Shown one piece after another: positions 11,977 through 23,566 of a stretch of DNA of 64,000 nt. The position numbers were made by a program, and so were the translations under genes. Source of the stretch: Rosa chinensis (taxonomy: Eukaryota > Streptophyta > Magnoliopsida > Rosales > Rosaceae); assembly GCF_002994745.2 (NCBI RefSeq), contig NC_037093.1, positions 50,882,384-50,946,383 on the forward strand, given 5' to 3'. Positions within the stretch are counted from its first letter, which is position 1. Every line of letters begins with the position of its first letter. The notes beneath the pieces were generated by a model that was not told where the DNA came from, did not search any database, and saw nothing but the letters and a program-made list of their open reading frames with translations.

Positions 11977-11986
11977 TAAATTAGAG

Positions 11987-12289
11987 TGCTTGTTTTGAAC
12001 AAAAAATGAAGGCAACATTCACAGGACATAAACTTTCAAACTGGTAAAATATATGCCAATCTTTATCTTGGAACAGAAACTGGTCGATCATGATCACCAT
12101 TGTCTTCTTCCTCAGCTTCATGATAAACAAATGCTTTGACAGGACCACAAATCCTTGTGAGTTTCGTCTGCATTCATGAACAACATCATCATTTGACATG
12201 GAAGTATCACATCATTACCATGAGCATGTCGAGCTCACCTCCCACTCCAACTTCGCTGAGTCATTAATTGCCAGTTAGGCCTGCTACTA
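11987..12289. other. Intergenic DNA, no gene seen
   Basis: No conserved coding segment was recognised. A minus-strand frame (11981-12199) is open but overlaps the MITE edge and looks like chance. Confidence 0.4.
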
Positions 12290-12510
12290 AAGCAGAGCAA
12301 AAGAGATAGTGCTTGCGATCTCTCAAGCAGTCAAGCAGAATCACAAGGAGGAGGATGCCAAAGTAAAGAGAGCATTCCAGAATCTTTTAACTTTTGTAGG
12401 AGTGTCGTGAAAAATCCTGATGAGGAGAAATTCAGAAAATTAAGACTCACTAACCAATATTTCCAAGAAAGAATCGGTTCGTTGAGGGGAGGCACTCAGT
12501 TTTCATGTGT
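12290..12510 (+). pseudogene. PUB-domain fragment (PUX/UBX-type protein pseudogene)
   Basis: Two overlapping + frames together give a recognisable PUB domain, the p97/CDC48-binding fold of plant UBX/PUB proteins. The first has [17 protein letters not shown] (about 12345-12400). After a frame change near 12408 comes [16 protein letters not shown] and then [11 protein letters not shown] (about 12405-12500). The family norm is an uninterrupted domain, so the frame change and the stop make this a pseudogene. Similarity fades after GGTQF. No introns are visible inside it, but the piece is too short to decide between a retrocopy and a decayed duplicate. Confidence 0.75.
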
Positions 12511-13429
12511 TGTGTGGAAATACAGGATTTTTTCCCCTTTCCCTTAATTAGACATCTTCATCTGGTTTACTCATCTATCACCATTACATCTAAGTTTTCA
12601 TAACCAGTTCTACCAAATTGCTTTATCACAACCTGAAATTTCAAAACCCAACAGGAATCAAAGAACTAATTCGTTAATCTTTAGTTTACATAACAATACC
12701 CCACCCCCCAAGAAGTAAATTTCTGGGTAAGTTACTCAAAGACAAAGGCCAACCAAAGAAGAAAGATGGGGCCTTTTCTTAGCTAGATGTCCCTTCGTTC
12801 CGGTTCACATTGATGAAGACCATAATGTTCTGATAAGTCAATAAGTTACTAGTTAAGCTAAAACTTCATCTTTCTGCTCAAGTTGGCCTTTCATTAATCA
12901 TTTCTTTGTCAAATTTTCAACACAAAAGTCATTGATTAATCAAAGTCTACATTACAAGACAAAATTACAACCATAAACAAAACTGTCAAGTAGATCAAAC
13001 AATATTGATGTGTCCACACAAACCAATCCATGAAAGACTAATACCTGAGGTTATGTTCAAGTTTAGAATTTGAACAAAGATAATGGTGTATCAAGGTAAG
13101 TGTTCTGAACAAGCAAGTTTAAGAATTATACAGATCCACCTCCTCCTCTCTCTTTTACTTTCTCACTCTTTTATTCTCATGTGGCCACCCACACGCACAC
13201 AATCCAAAGAACATCATCAGCAAAGTCATTGTAGGGAGAAAGTAATTCCAGAAGCTAATTAGTTTGCTGCATTCAGAGAAAAGCCAAATTGCAGCATCTA
13301 CGTTTATCCCAAACAAGTGACATACATTCTGATCCATCCAAGAGACTATGCCTAACGCAACTAGAAATTTCTATATTAAGAGCACACCAAATTATCCTTC
13401 AATCAACACATTGATTCAATGTTTTGAGA
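12511..13429. other. Intergenic DNA, no gene seen
   Basis: AT-rich sequence between the PUB pseudogene and the young LTR element. The minus-strand frame at 13155-13337 is short and unrecognised. No RNA gene or repeat was identified. Confidence 0.4.
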
Positions 13430-13434
13430 AAAGA

Positions 13435-13941
13435 TGATGCGGGAAGCGTGAACACGATAGTAAGAGACTCCGTCAAGCGTCGAAAGCCATATGAGATGAG
13501 CTAGAATCCACTAGCAATTACGGGCACAGCCGTAAGAAAGATAGAGAAACTTCTCTAATATTTGGGTTTTTATTGATAACTGGAATGAAAATTACAATCT
13601 AACAGGTGCCTTATATAGGGCACATAGTATAAACCTAATACAACTAGAAAATATAAAGAACAATTTATTGTAGACTAAAACTAGGAAACCTAATTAAACC
13701 TGATTAAATAAAGATCGGAAATAAAATCCTAGATACTAAAGAATATTACGTTTGGAATCTCAGTCAAGATTTTGCTCGAGAATCCCGATATATCCAAAAG
13801 AGTAATTTATGATTAATTCCATCATTAAGAAGCCTATTTGAATACCAATTTCCAATATTCAAATTATTCTTCTTAATGTGAAGACGCTTCTTTCTTTTCG
13901 AGATTTTTGATTGAAATTGGCTAAAATCTAGTCCTACATCA
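13435..13941 (-). repeat. 3' LTR of the young element
   Basis: 507 bp with TG...CA ends, an apparently exact copy of 14917-15423. It supplies the C-terminal codons and the stop of the internal open frame, which runs to 13764. Confidence 0.93.
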
Positions 13942-14708
13942 GTCTCCTCCACTTGAAAAGAACTCGACCTCGAGTTCCTATTGTATGCAGCTCTATCATT
14001 AGTAGGAATAAAACATGATAAGCCATCAACTTCAATATTCTCGAAATTGAAAGGTATCACCATGAATCCAATACCGTAGACAAGTTTAGAATAAGCATCT
14101 TGAAACTTGAACTCCTCCACTTGAAAAGGAATGGGCAATGACTTCTCCTTGGGTTGATCTTGAACAAAATTAGACATGCATGACATGGATATCGATGTGA
14201 TGAATGAATCAACTTCCTTATCCTTAATGAGTTTCTCTTCAATCTTCAAAGTTGCTTCTTCATGTTCCTTTTCACACACCTCAGGATGGTCATTCTTGAC
14301 GTTATTCCTTCTAGGCTTGATTTTAATTTTGTGCGACTCCCACCTAAATAAATATGTGTTGTCTCTGCAATAACCACCTTTGACGCTTTCATGCCATGGT
14401 CTTCCAAAAAGCACATCAGTGTCGTCCATGTCAATCACATGACAAGTAATCTCTTCTTTATAAAATTTTCCCATAGAGACAGGAACTTTACAAACCTCTG
14501 TTACTTGTGCATATTCATCCTCTCCAAATGGAATCCAGTATAGATCACTCAGCTTCACTGTCGGTAACTGAAAATAATCCACAACTTTATTTGCTACAAA
14601 GTTCTCTCGTAGACCACTGTCAATTATTACAGAGCATACCTTGTCTTTGATGACACATGTAGTTCGGAAGTCGTTGTAATCTGGCGTTGTGAATATCCAA
14701 TGTTCCAT
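13764..14708 (-). CDS. Retropepsin-like protein of the young element, 314 aa
   Basis: The frame runs from MEHWIF through a retroviral-type aspartic protease region. The segment around the active site is VCSVIIDSG (Asp-Ser-Gly instead of the commoner Asp-Thr-Gly). It is followed by a conserved DTDVLFGRPW region typical of plant gypsy proteases. The rest is Lys/Glu-rich with no RT motifs, and the last third is translated from the 3' LTR. A second frame (14620-14958) overlaps the start and contains a Lys/Arg-rich stretch; it may be the gag remnant. Whether the protein is made is unknown, but the frame has no stop. Confidence 0.6.
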   Translation of the reverse strand: MEHWIFTTPDYNDFRTTCVIKDKVCSVIIDSGLRENFVANKVVDYFQLPTVKLSDLYWIPFGEDEYAQVTEVCKVPVSMGKFYKEEITCHVIDMDDTDVLFGRPWHESVKGGYCRDNTYLFRWESHKIKIKPRRNNVKNDHPEVCEKEHEEATLKIEEKLIKDKEVDSFITSISMSCMSNFVQDQPKEKSLPIPFQVEEFKFQDAYSKLVYGIGFMVIPFNFENIEVDGLSCFIPTNDRAAYNRNSRSSSFQVEETDVGLDFSQFQSKISKRKKRLHIKKNNLNIGNWYSNRLLNDGINHKLLFWIYRDSRAKS

Positions 14709-14902
14709 GTTTCTTCTTCTTTTTTCTTTTTTTTTCTCTTTTTTTTTTTGTGGATTGATGAGGTTGTCCTAGGGCGAATCCCTTGGCATGTCCCTCTTCA
14801 ACGAAACTTTCTTTGATAGATACTCTACGACCAGCGTCGTTGAGGTTGGTGGTAGTGAACTTCTCCCTTGGACCGTCGTCTGCTAAGGAGCGGGCGATAC
14901 CC

Positions 14903-14914
14903 GCTTTGATACCA
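14903..14914 (-). other. Primer-binding site (initiator-Met tRNA type)
   Basis: The minus strand reads tggtatcaaagc two bases inside the right-hand LTR. One base differs from the common plant tggtatcagagc. It fixes the element's orientation. Confidence 0.85.
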
Positions 14915-14916
14915 AA

Positions 14917-15423
14917 TGATGCGGGAAGCGTGAACACGATAGTAAGAGACTCCGTCAAGCGTCGAAAGCCATATGAGATGAGCTAGAATCCACTAGCAAT
15001 TACGGGCACAGCCGTAAGAAAGATAGAGAAACTTCTCTAATATTTGGGTTTTTATTGATAACTGGAATGAAAATTACAATCTAACAGGTGCCTTATATAG
15101 GGCACATAGTATAAACCTAATACAACTAGAAAATATAAAGAACAATTTATTGTAGACTAAAACTAGGAAACCTAATTAAACCTGATTAAATAAAGATCGG
15201 AAATAAAATCCTAGATACTAAAGAATATTACGTTTGGAATCTCAGTCAAGATTTTGCTCGAGAATCCCGATATATCCAAAAGAGTAATTTATGATTAATT
15301 CCATCATTAAGAAGCCTATTTGAATACCAATTTCCAATATTCAAATTATTCTTCTTAATGTGAAGACGCTTCTTTCTTTTCGAGATTTTTGATTGAAATT
15401 GGCTAAAATCTAGTCCTACATCA
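14917..15423 (-). repeat. 5' LTR of the young element
   Basis: 507 bp, apparently identical to 13435-13941. It is followed by the target duplication aaaga at 15424-15428. Confidence 0.93.
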
Positions 15424-15428
15424 AAAGA

Positions 15429-16198
15429 CCACACCAAATTAACTCTCCAGCTCAACAATTGTACCATCACATAACAAAGAGTTGCATGAAAAATGGAAAC
15501 TGCCAGAGAACAAGCACCCAATTCCTACATTAATCATCGGAATATTCCTACGTCTCATCTGACATCTGTTATGAACCTATGAGCTCCCTAGCTACTTGCA
15601 GCTTAACACCAAATTAAATAAACAGCTTAACACCAAATAAACTGTTTATTTAATTTGCAGCTTAATAATGTAACTTTTAAAAGAAGCTGCTTATTAATTT
15701 TACAAAGCATATTTTACTACTCAACTTTCAAATTTTTAGCAACTTTTTGCAAAACATAAACTATGCCAAACTAGGCAATAGAGTTACCCAATGGTTTGAG
15801 CTGGCTTAGTTAGTCCAATGTTGGATTACTACTCTTATAAGTTATAATCTGATTTGCAAGGAGGATACTTGGATTACTACTCTTATAAGTTATCAGATAT
15901 TTGCAAGGAGGATACTAGATATTAAGATTAAGACATACTAAGAAAAAATTTGGATATCAAACATATTACTAAAAGGTGCAAACAGAAGATGTCAAGTTTA
16001 CAAATTGCCTCATGCTCAACATTTTAACCCATCCGTCGGAATAAAAATGCCACTAATCCGTCCGTCCGGCCTTTTAGATATAGCCTCAATACCCCTCTTT
16101 TCCTATAAACCTAAAAAGTACATCCCAGATGAGTAAATATAAATATTGCCCCCACTGTGCTTGGAGATATAGAAACATTGGGGAACAGGAAGGGAGTT
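15429..16198. other. Intergenic DNA with a 48-bp tandem duplication
   Basis: A unit starting ttggattactactcttataa occurs at 15821 and again at 15869 (period 48 bp), with small differences. The rest is AT-rich without genes. The 3' UTR of phytochelatin synthase 2 should reach into the right part. Confidence 0.6.
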
Positions 16199-19100
16199 CT
16201 AAGAGAGAGGCTCGCCAAGGTCCTCTTCTATCCTATTTTCTTGGCATCTCTTGAGAAGGTGAAGCTGACGTCGCAAGTGCAAAACCTGCCAAAGCCGGTA
16301 AGTTAATGTTATGAAAATGAAGTCTTTCAAACAAAAGTAGCAGAATGAGCTGTACATTGACCAATATCTACTGCAACAATCAAAGCTAAACGAGTGTGAC
16401 TGTCATGATCAGCAGTTTATTATAAGTTCAATAACAGTCAAAGTATGCAATGATGCTTAAGTTTCTGCAATATTAAAGTATTTTGAAAGTATATATAAGG
16501 GGAATCTTTATTCTGCTTTGACAGACTTGAATTAATAGTTAATCTGAGCAATGCACTCAAATTAGCAAAACTAAATGAAAAGTAACACTGAAGGGATAAG
16601 TTGCAAAGAAAGATAAAAATACTAAGATTTGAAAATTACCTCTTCTTGAAGCAAGGTAGGTAGACTTGCAGTGGAAACAAGGCTGTAAATTTCCTTCAAA
16701 AGCTTCACATCTTTGATCCCAGACCATGTCTTTTGAGGCAAGGCTAGTAGAAGTGCTGTTAGAACATCATTACTAGCTGGATGAAGCCCAATGTGATTTA
16801 TTGAGCCAGCACAACAGCAACTCGAATTCATTTGGGATGAAGGAACTAGCATGTCCACCTTCTCCTCACTTCCACCATTTACCACTGTACCACATACTAC
16901 CGTGACTGGCTTGTCACCATTAGCCTTCAAGCATTTCACACATGCTTCTTGACAGCAGTATACCAATGGGGAGGCAGAGTTGCCCGATAAGATCTGTGCC
17001 CCATGGCAGCAAACACTAGCAGCAATGTTAGGCAAGTCTTCTTCACAACCAGAAGTTAAGTTTCTGCAGCATGAATTTTTTGAAGATAATAATAATTCTG
17101 ACACATGTTTATAAAGACCAGTCTCCTGCACCTGTTTCAATACCTCCTCCTGCATATGAAAAATTAGCACTCAGACTTTTAGGCACAATTAACTGGAAGA
17201 TGGTATTGAAGTTCATATAGGTAACATGAGGGAAGATTCTTTGCGAAGTTCAAAAGACTCAAACACCTTGACAGCAAGCCTAGCTTTTTCCTCCATGCTT
17301 AAGGTCTGGCCTATATCTTCTCGCCTCCGAACTTCTGCAATCCACTTGATGAAATCCTCAAAATTGGAAGGGAGAGACATGAAAACAACAGACAAAACTT
17401 CCTGAATGTCTTTCACATCCTCTGACTTTAAGAGAAGTGGAACATCATCCATCAAGTATTTTGCAACGCCAACCCAACTCTCATGTTTACAGCTCTGCAA
17501 GAAGTCCGATACAAAACTAAATATCTTCACTGAGCATGTAACATCATGTAAATCCAAGATTTTTGACATTCAGCTAAATACATCTGTAAGATCATAAACA
17601 CACAGAACCTAAGAGAAAGAGAATTCAACGATAACAATTCCAAAAAAAAAAAGACTTCTATCAATGTCTGGCAAATCCAAAATCAGAAATTGAGGCACTC
17701 AAATAACTTTTTTCCTAAGCTGTTGACTTTGGCAAATGGCCTTCCAGCAATGGAAGGCACCTTCAAAATTGTTAAGAGCAACAATACTCTTGAGAATAGG
17801 AAAATACTGAAGTTAAAATATCTAACTTGCTTCAAAGATACCAGTAGCAAAATTAGATTAAAAAATTGCTCTGCACAATATGATAGGTAGAAGCCATTCT
17901 TGTGATGTAGTAGATTGGCTACTAAGAAGCGGAGGGAGGGAGAGAGACATGCACAATTAGAAAACCAGAAGACACTGTATGTATGGGAAACTTTAACTTT
18001 AAACTCATTAAATTGGCAAATTCAATCATACCAGGGTATAAAGCTGTCCTGGCTCCCTGTGAGGCCTAGATATAAGCATAAACCTGGGCATGAAACGAAG
18101 CTTAAGTCAGACTGTAATTTGACATTAAATGCAGGGCATAAGTCAGCAGAGAGAGAAGAAGATGAAATTCTGATGTTAAAAGAAATTACGAGTGAAGTTT
18201 TAGCTTGATATACATTGTTGACCAATTAGTTTCCAGGAGACTGTAAGAGTGAGCATTACAAAAATGCAACAAACAATCACAATGAATGCATGCCCAACTG
18301 GTGACCCTTACTGGTCCAAAAGAATGACCATCCTTTTCTGGGATACTAGTCATCATTTAGAGCTTCAGCACTATTAAGTCAATTTCTTCAGGAAAAGAAA
18401 CAAATAAGAAACAGAAATTTCTTGAGATGTGCATATCAATATCATGGTTATGAAGTAATATTCACTATTATACAAGCTTACCCTCTGCGTTGTCCAGTAG
18501 ATTCATCAACATTACTCATGGCATCCCAAAGGATATTGAGGGGGACCCAATGAGGAGGATACTTAAAACGTGCAACATCCAAAATTAGAGCCATGTCCTT
18601 TTCAGCATGATAACCACCAACGGGTGAAAAGTGACCGGTACCAGTCTGCAATAAAGATATCTTCAAAGTTATAGGATCAACTAGATATTTGTATTTGATG
18701 CTCAATCCTTCAGAGTAATTTGCAGCATGTAAGGCAGGTGAATTCTAAGCGCATTAACAGCTAACTCAAAATTAGTTGATTAGAGATACAGCCAAAGGAA
18801 ATGTAAATAGTAGTTTTAACCTGTTTGAGGACTGATCTATCATATGATGAGATCACGTGACAATCATCAGAACTGGAACATCTCATGACATATTTACGAA
18901 ACTCATCAATATTGCTATGATTAGTACGAAAAGCTTCAACTTTTGCTCCAGCACAGTGAGCCAAGCTCACTAGCTTCCCAAATGAGATGCCTTTAGACTT
19001 GACTGTTTCCAAAGATTCGCAGCAGTCTAACATGGACTCATCAAACCATCTCCATGGTCCTGTGGAAAAAAATGGAAGTGTAGATAGTGCATTAACATGA

Positions 19101-20655
19101 AAGAATCTTAATGCATAAAAATCCGTAAGCTAGGAAGGTTTTAATCAACGCATTTGCAAATTAAAATGGAGTCAGAAATTAGAGACACCCTACTACAATG
19201 TGAAAGTGGCAAAGTTCATTACACTGTACCGAACACCAATAGGTATTATTCCTTGGCTAACCAAAACCAAATATTTGAATGTCAAAGCCATATTGAATCA
19301 TTCTAAAAGTATGGTCAATAGGACCAAAAAAAAAAAGTGAAGGACTTAATTCCAACAGAAACAAAACACCCGCAAGGCCCGAAATGATAATGAGTAGCAG
19401 CATATCGGTCAGATATTGGTCATTAAACCTTAAACTAACATTGGCAATGACACTGCCCATAACAGCTGAGACAATATGAATATCAAAAAGAGAACACTGA
19501 AAATTTACAGTCTTAAGCTATAGATAACAGTATGGATGTGATTAACAAAAAGGGCAAAGTGCTATAGTCTCAACTTGTGATGAATTGTAAATTGCCAATC
19601 ACTACAGGAATAACACAATGACATTTCAGACTTTTTCAATGAGAAAAGTTAGATCTTACCTTTCCATTTCCTTCCAGGATCAATAGCAAGAGCATTCAAG
19701 ACCATGGACAGGCTCGCCAATCCACAATAAGCAGGCTCTGATTGGGTCTGGAAATAAGAAATTAGCCTGTAGAAGTTTTCCATAGTTCCCTTCTGAATGG
19801 CTTCAAGAAAAAGTTTCTGCAATTCCAAAACCATTAAATAGGGAATCAGGACCCAAAAAAAAAAAAAAGATTCGGAACAGCAACACACGAAAAGAAGAAA
19901 AATCAATGACTGCAAAAAAGAAAATCAAACGCAGATAAATCCTTGTATAGGCAAGTACTTATTGACGGTCAGTGGACCAAATGTAACAAAAGAAACACCA
20001 TAGAGTAATCCTTGGTTTCTTCTATGTTTCAAGTAGAGTAAGCTAGCAAGAAACATCAACCACATGCTTATTTTGCTCACAGAAACACATAAGAAGCAGC
20101 TCAAGTAACAACCCACTAAATGTGGTTGGATCCCCTCTATTGCTGCAGGTTAACAACCCAAAACACTCGAAACTTATGTAATTAGGTTAGACAACATTGC
20201 ATTCATAATCATTACCAAATCCTTAGCTCAATATTCACCTTCCTCATCTGTAAATCTATCATTTACCCACTGTAAATTACAAAGTACGATGATCTTTTCA
20301 GTTTCCAATTACACATTTGATCAACTTTACAGCAATGGAGAACATGTAAAAGAAATTCACATTATGTAGTAAATGGGTATTCACAGAAAATCAGGAAAAA
20401 CTATGTGGATTCTTTTTGAAATGGGAATTTTACAAAAGAAAGAGCATAATTTAGCACAGAAGCATGAGGATCGTAAGCACAAATATCTTTTCAATTGAAA
20501 AAAAAATAATTATTAAAAAAGAGAAATAAAAAAAAAAAAAAAAGGAAGTTAATGGGTGAGGAAGCAACTAAAGGTTGTACCTTTCCCTCTAAAGAAGCAA
20601 AATCGACTGCAGGAGGAGAAGGAAGGACTCGTCGGTACAGCCCAGCCATCGCCAT
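16199..20655 (-). CDS. PCS2: Phytochelatin synthase (copy 2), 503 aa
   Basis: Second glutathione gamma-glutamylcysteinyltransferase, in tandem with copy 1 and in the same orientation. Coding exons: 20655-20581, 19816-19660, 19059-18821, 18645-18482, 18083-18032, 17494-17267, 17149-16640 and 16285-16199. All introns are GT-AG; the sum is 1,512 nt. Exons 1-6 have exactly the lengths of copy 1, so Cys56, His162 and Asp180 occupy the same positions. The 52-bp fifth exon is hidden between long introns but is clear ([12 protein letters not shown], then LYTL). The C-terminal half is richer in Cys than copy 1 ([28 protein letters not shown]). Its last exon is longer, ending [16 protein letters not shown]. 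These differences suggest altered metal sensing or activation, which is an inference. Introns 2 and 5 are much larger than in copy 1. Confidence 0.93.
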
Positions 20656-21779
20656 TTTTCAATTTTTTTTTTTTTTTTTTGCTTAAATTAAACCGAGAAT
20701 CGACCAAAGAACTGAAATTGAACTGAAAATATTAACATTTGCAAGTGGGATTTGAGAGAATTCAAATAATGGGTTTCTATCTCTGTGTGTGTGCTAGGGT
20801 TTTACTGGATCGCCGATACCCCGCGTAAATTTACCGTTTTAAAAAGTCGGGGTTTTAAGTCTCCGTCAGGGGTGAAGTTGTCATTTTGATGAAAAGGTAT
20901 TTCCTTTTTTTTTCTTTTTTTTGGGGCCAGCAAGAAAGAAGGAATTTGATACTACTGAATTGACACGAGGGCATTAAAAAAAATTAAGATTTTATTTTAT
21001 TTTGAAATTGAAAAAAAAATTTGGAAAACGGATTTAGGTATTAAATATCAAAGATTTTTAGAACATAAATAAATTGTGCTTAAATTTCTCCTAAACTGTA
21101 ATGTCATTTTCACTTTAAATAAAATTAGTCAAGCTAGATCCTAGCTTCTCTCTATTTTTCCAAACTTTCTAGTGAATGATCCATGTGTCTTGAATAATCC
21201 TTTATGCCAATTTTACTAAAGGACACCAATAAGCTATTGAAATTAACAAATGATCGGAAAACTATCAACGTAGTAATGTGTCTTTGATACAAGTAATGCA
21301 ATATATAGTTATATGAGGTTTCGCATATGCTCTCCACACAATGTAATGTAAACAACAAAGAAAGTTGCACAAACACATGTAACGATTTGAGCATCTTCAT
21401 AATCATTACTTCATAGTTTACACACTATATAGTTGATATGAAACTTTATCTCCTAATCCATGATGCTAGTTTGGCTAAATGACATTACATAAATCCATTA
21501 GAGAAGAGGTTCTTTAAGTTCATATTTCTCCATTGATGGACCTACTTGAGGCCTAGATTGGTACGCCACTGAATCTCTTATCTTCTAAAACATACTAAAC
21601 ATACCGACACACACTTCTTTTTTAAAAGCAATTTCATACGGTTATCATAAATTGTGATGTTTAATCTAATGATACATACATATCGGTTCTATGAACTTAT
21701 GTATATGCATTAATTACAATGTGTCACAAATTCGGGTCACATGCACATGAAAGAAAAGATTGTCATGACCATCACTAAC
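20656..21779. other. Upstream region of phytochelatin synthase 2
   Basis: It starts with a T run (20660-20680) beside the start codon and contains another T-rich tract (20905-20925). The 5' UTR and proximal promoter are expected here. No other gene was recognised. Confidence 0.35.
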
Positions 21780-21869
21780 CTTGCCCTCGGAAGAAGAAAA
21801 CTCGACTGCCGGAGGAGTAGGAAGAGATCGTTTGTAAAACCCATGATTGTACTTCTCCTCTTTTCCCAT
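21780..21869 (-). pseudogene. Orphan phytochelatin synthase first exon
   Basis: The minus strand encodes MGKEEKYNHGFYKRSL and then PTPPAVEFSSSEGK, ending at a consensus-like donor (gttagt, 21779-21774). This matches exon 1 of the two neighbouring genes (GLYRR.LPSPPA..FAS.EGK), and the donor is in the same phase after the same Lys codon. No catalytic exon follows before the start of copy 2 at 20655. It is therefore either the remnant of a third tandem copy or an alternative upstream first exon that could splice to copy-2 exon 2 at 19816. The family first exon normally starts MA(V/M)AG, so the N-terminus here differs. Confidence 0.75.
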
Positions 21870-23320
21870 CACCTTTAACTCTGATGAAATCCTTGTTTTC
21901 ACTAGAAGAAACTGCTCGAGATGGAAGGGTCTTCCGAGACAGAACAAAGCGATGAAGAAGATTTGGCTGAACAAACTCATTTATACCATTTAAGATCAAG
22001 GAAAACAACACAATAAAGCCTTTATTTGCCATATTTGATTCGTTCTTCTTTGAACCAAGAAGGAAATAAATAATTAGTCTCCTTGTCGGGAAAGAAAAAA
22101 ATCATAAAAATTATAGCTAATTAAGATAGGATTCACCCTTTATTATCATCAAGCTTCCATTTTCCCATATGAACCCTAGAAAATGGGGGGAATATTTCTC
22201 TTCTTGGTTTGAATCACTTTCAGCATTTCAATTAAGGACAGCAGTTGACAATCTCATTCAATTCAAGGCAGCATTTTAATTGAAATTACTACTAATGTGA
22301 AGGGGTTTAGGGTTTTTCAAGGTTGACTACCAGGGCTTTCGGATAAGAAAGGAAAGTATATATATTTGATTTGATACTAGCCTAAAAGACTAAAAGGCAA
22401 GTCAATAATATTATTATTTTTTTTTTTGGACAAAAGGCGTCAATATGTTACTTTGTGCTAATCTATTTTCTCAGTCTAGATTGCACATTTAGCTTCGTCA
22501 TGCTCTCGTTATTCTTACTAGTATTACTAGGCAGCTCGTCTGCGCGATGCTGCAGATTTGTATTTTTTGTCCTAACTAAATTGTATACGCAGTAGGGTAG
22601 AAATGACAATATACAAAATGTTAACTAAATATATTATCGTTTTGCATATTATGAAAGCTAGTATTTTAACCTAGCTTTAAATGGAAGTGTTGAATAAGAG
22701 CTGATATTTTAACCAAACTTCTGTATTTACATTTTTCAAAACAATTGAATAGTCTAACAAAATATATTCTTTACATACAAATTAAGAAAGTGGTTAAATC
22801 TCACCAAAATATCATGCATTTCAAGTTGGAATTAATCATCCTCTGATATATCACTTATTGGTTCATAATTCATATGGTGTTGAAGACCCTTCATTTGTTT
22901 TTGGATACAAATGATATAATATAAGGAGCAGCATATGAAACTTAGCAGTGAAGTTTTTAAAAATCTTTATAACAATTTAGTGATATGTGATAAACATATA
23001 AAGTTCTAAATTTAAATTTAAGAATTACTCAAGACACCCATCTATAAAATACCATGTTTGCTGACTTTTTCTATTTCTATTTTAAAATCAACTTAAATCA
23101 AGGCTTATGTTCTAGGCTCAGGTTATTTCACATTTGACAAACCTAAGCCATGTCTAAAGACGGATAAAAAGTCTGTATGATCCTACTAAGCTAAAACCAT
23201 GGATTCAAGAACAAATTAATTTTAAAATTATAATCATCTTTTACTTCTATTTGTAATAATTTCATTGAGCTAATATTTTGTGTTTTTTTTTTAAATATAT
23301 AATAAAATTTTAAAAAAAAA
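21870..23320. other. AT-rich intergenic DNA
   Basis: No gene recognised. An upstream extension of the orphan exon is open as far as 21980 but is not conserved. Short T and A runs are scattered through it. Confidence 0.4.
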
Positions 23321-23541
23321 TTGAGGGACAAAAGCGTCTAAAAGGACAAATCCGGAAATCACTGTGTGTACTGTTCATCATTGTCCATTGAACAGTGACA
23401 ATCTCATTTTACTATTTTTGTGTTTTTTCTTAAAAAAAAAAAACTTCGAGACAAAAGCGTCAAAGATGACCAAAAATAAAGGGCGAATCCGGAAAATCAC
23501 TGTGTGTACTGTTCATTGAACAGTGACAATCCCATTTTACT
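23321..23541. repeat. Two tandem copies of an unclassified repeat with a palindrome
   Basis: Two related units (about 23321-23413 and 23437-23541) share acaaaagcgtc, aatccggaaa and tcactgtgtgtactgttca. Each ends in an inverted pair actgttca / tgaacagt. In the second copy the arms (23508-23515 and 23517-23524) are one base apart. It is likely a mobile-element fragment; I do not recognise the family. Confidence 0.65.
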
Positions 23542-23566
23542 TTTGTATATTTATAATTGTGCATAT

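Larger units (their letters stand above)
13435..15423 (-). mobile_element. Young non-autonomous Ty3/gypsy-type LTR element, 1,989 bp
   Basis: Two 507-bp direct repeats (13435-13941 and 14917-15423), each with TG...CA termini, are identical as far as I can read. A perfect 5-bp target duplication aaaga flanks the element (13430-13434 and 15424-15428). Orientation is minus: next to the right-hand LTR lies tggtatcaaagc (complement of 14903-14914), a near-match to the initiator-Met tRNA binding site, and a purine-rich tract (complement of 13942-13955) precedes the left-hand LTR. The interior is only about 975 bp and encodes a protease-like segment, without RT or integrase, so it must have moved using enzymes from another element. 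Identical LTRs imply a recent insertion. Confidence 0.95.

Noticed and set aside
17915..18208. 97-aa + frame inside phytochelatin synthase 2
   Set aside because: It lies antisense across intron 4, the 52-bp exon (18032-18083) and part of intron 5. No conserved pattern.
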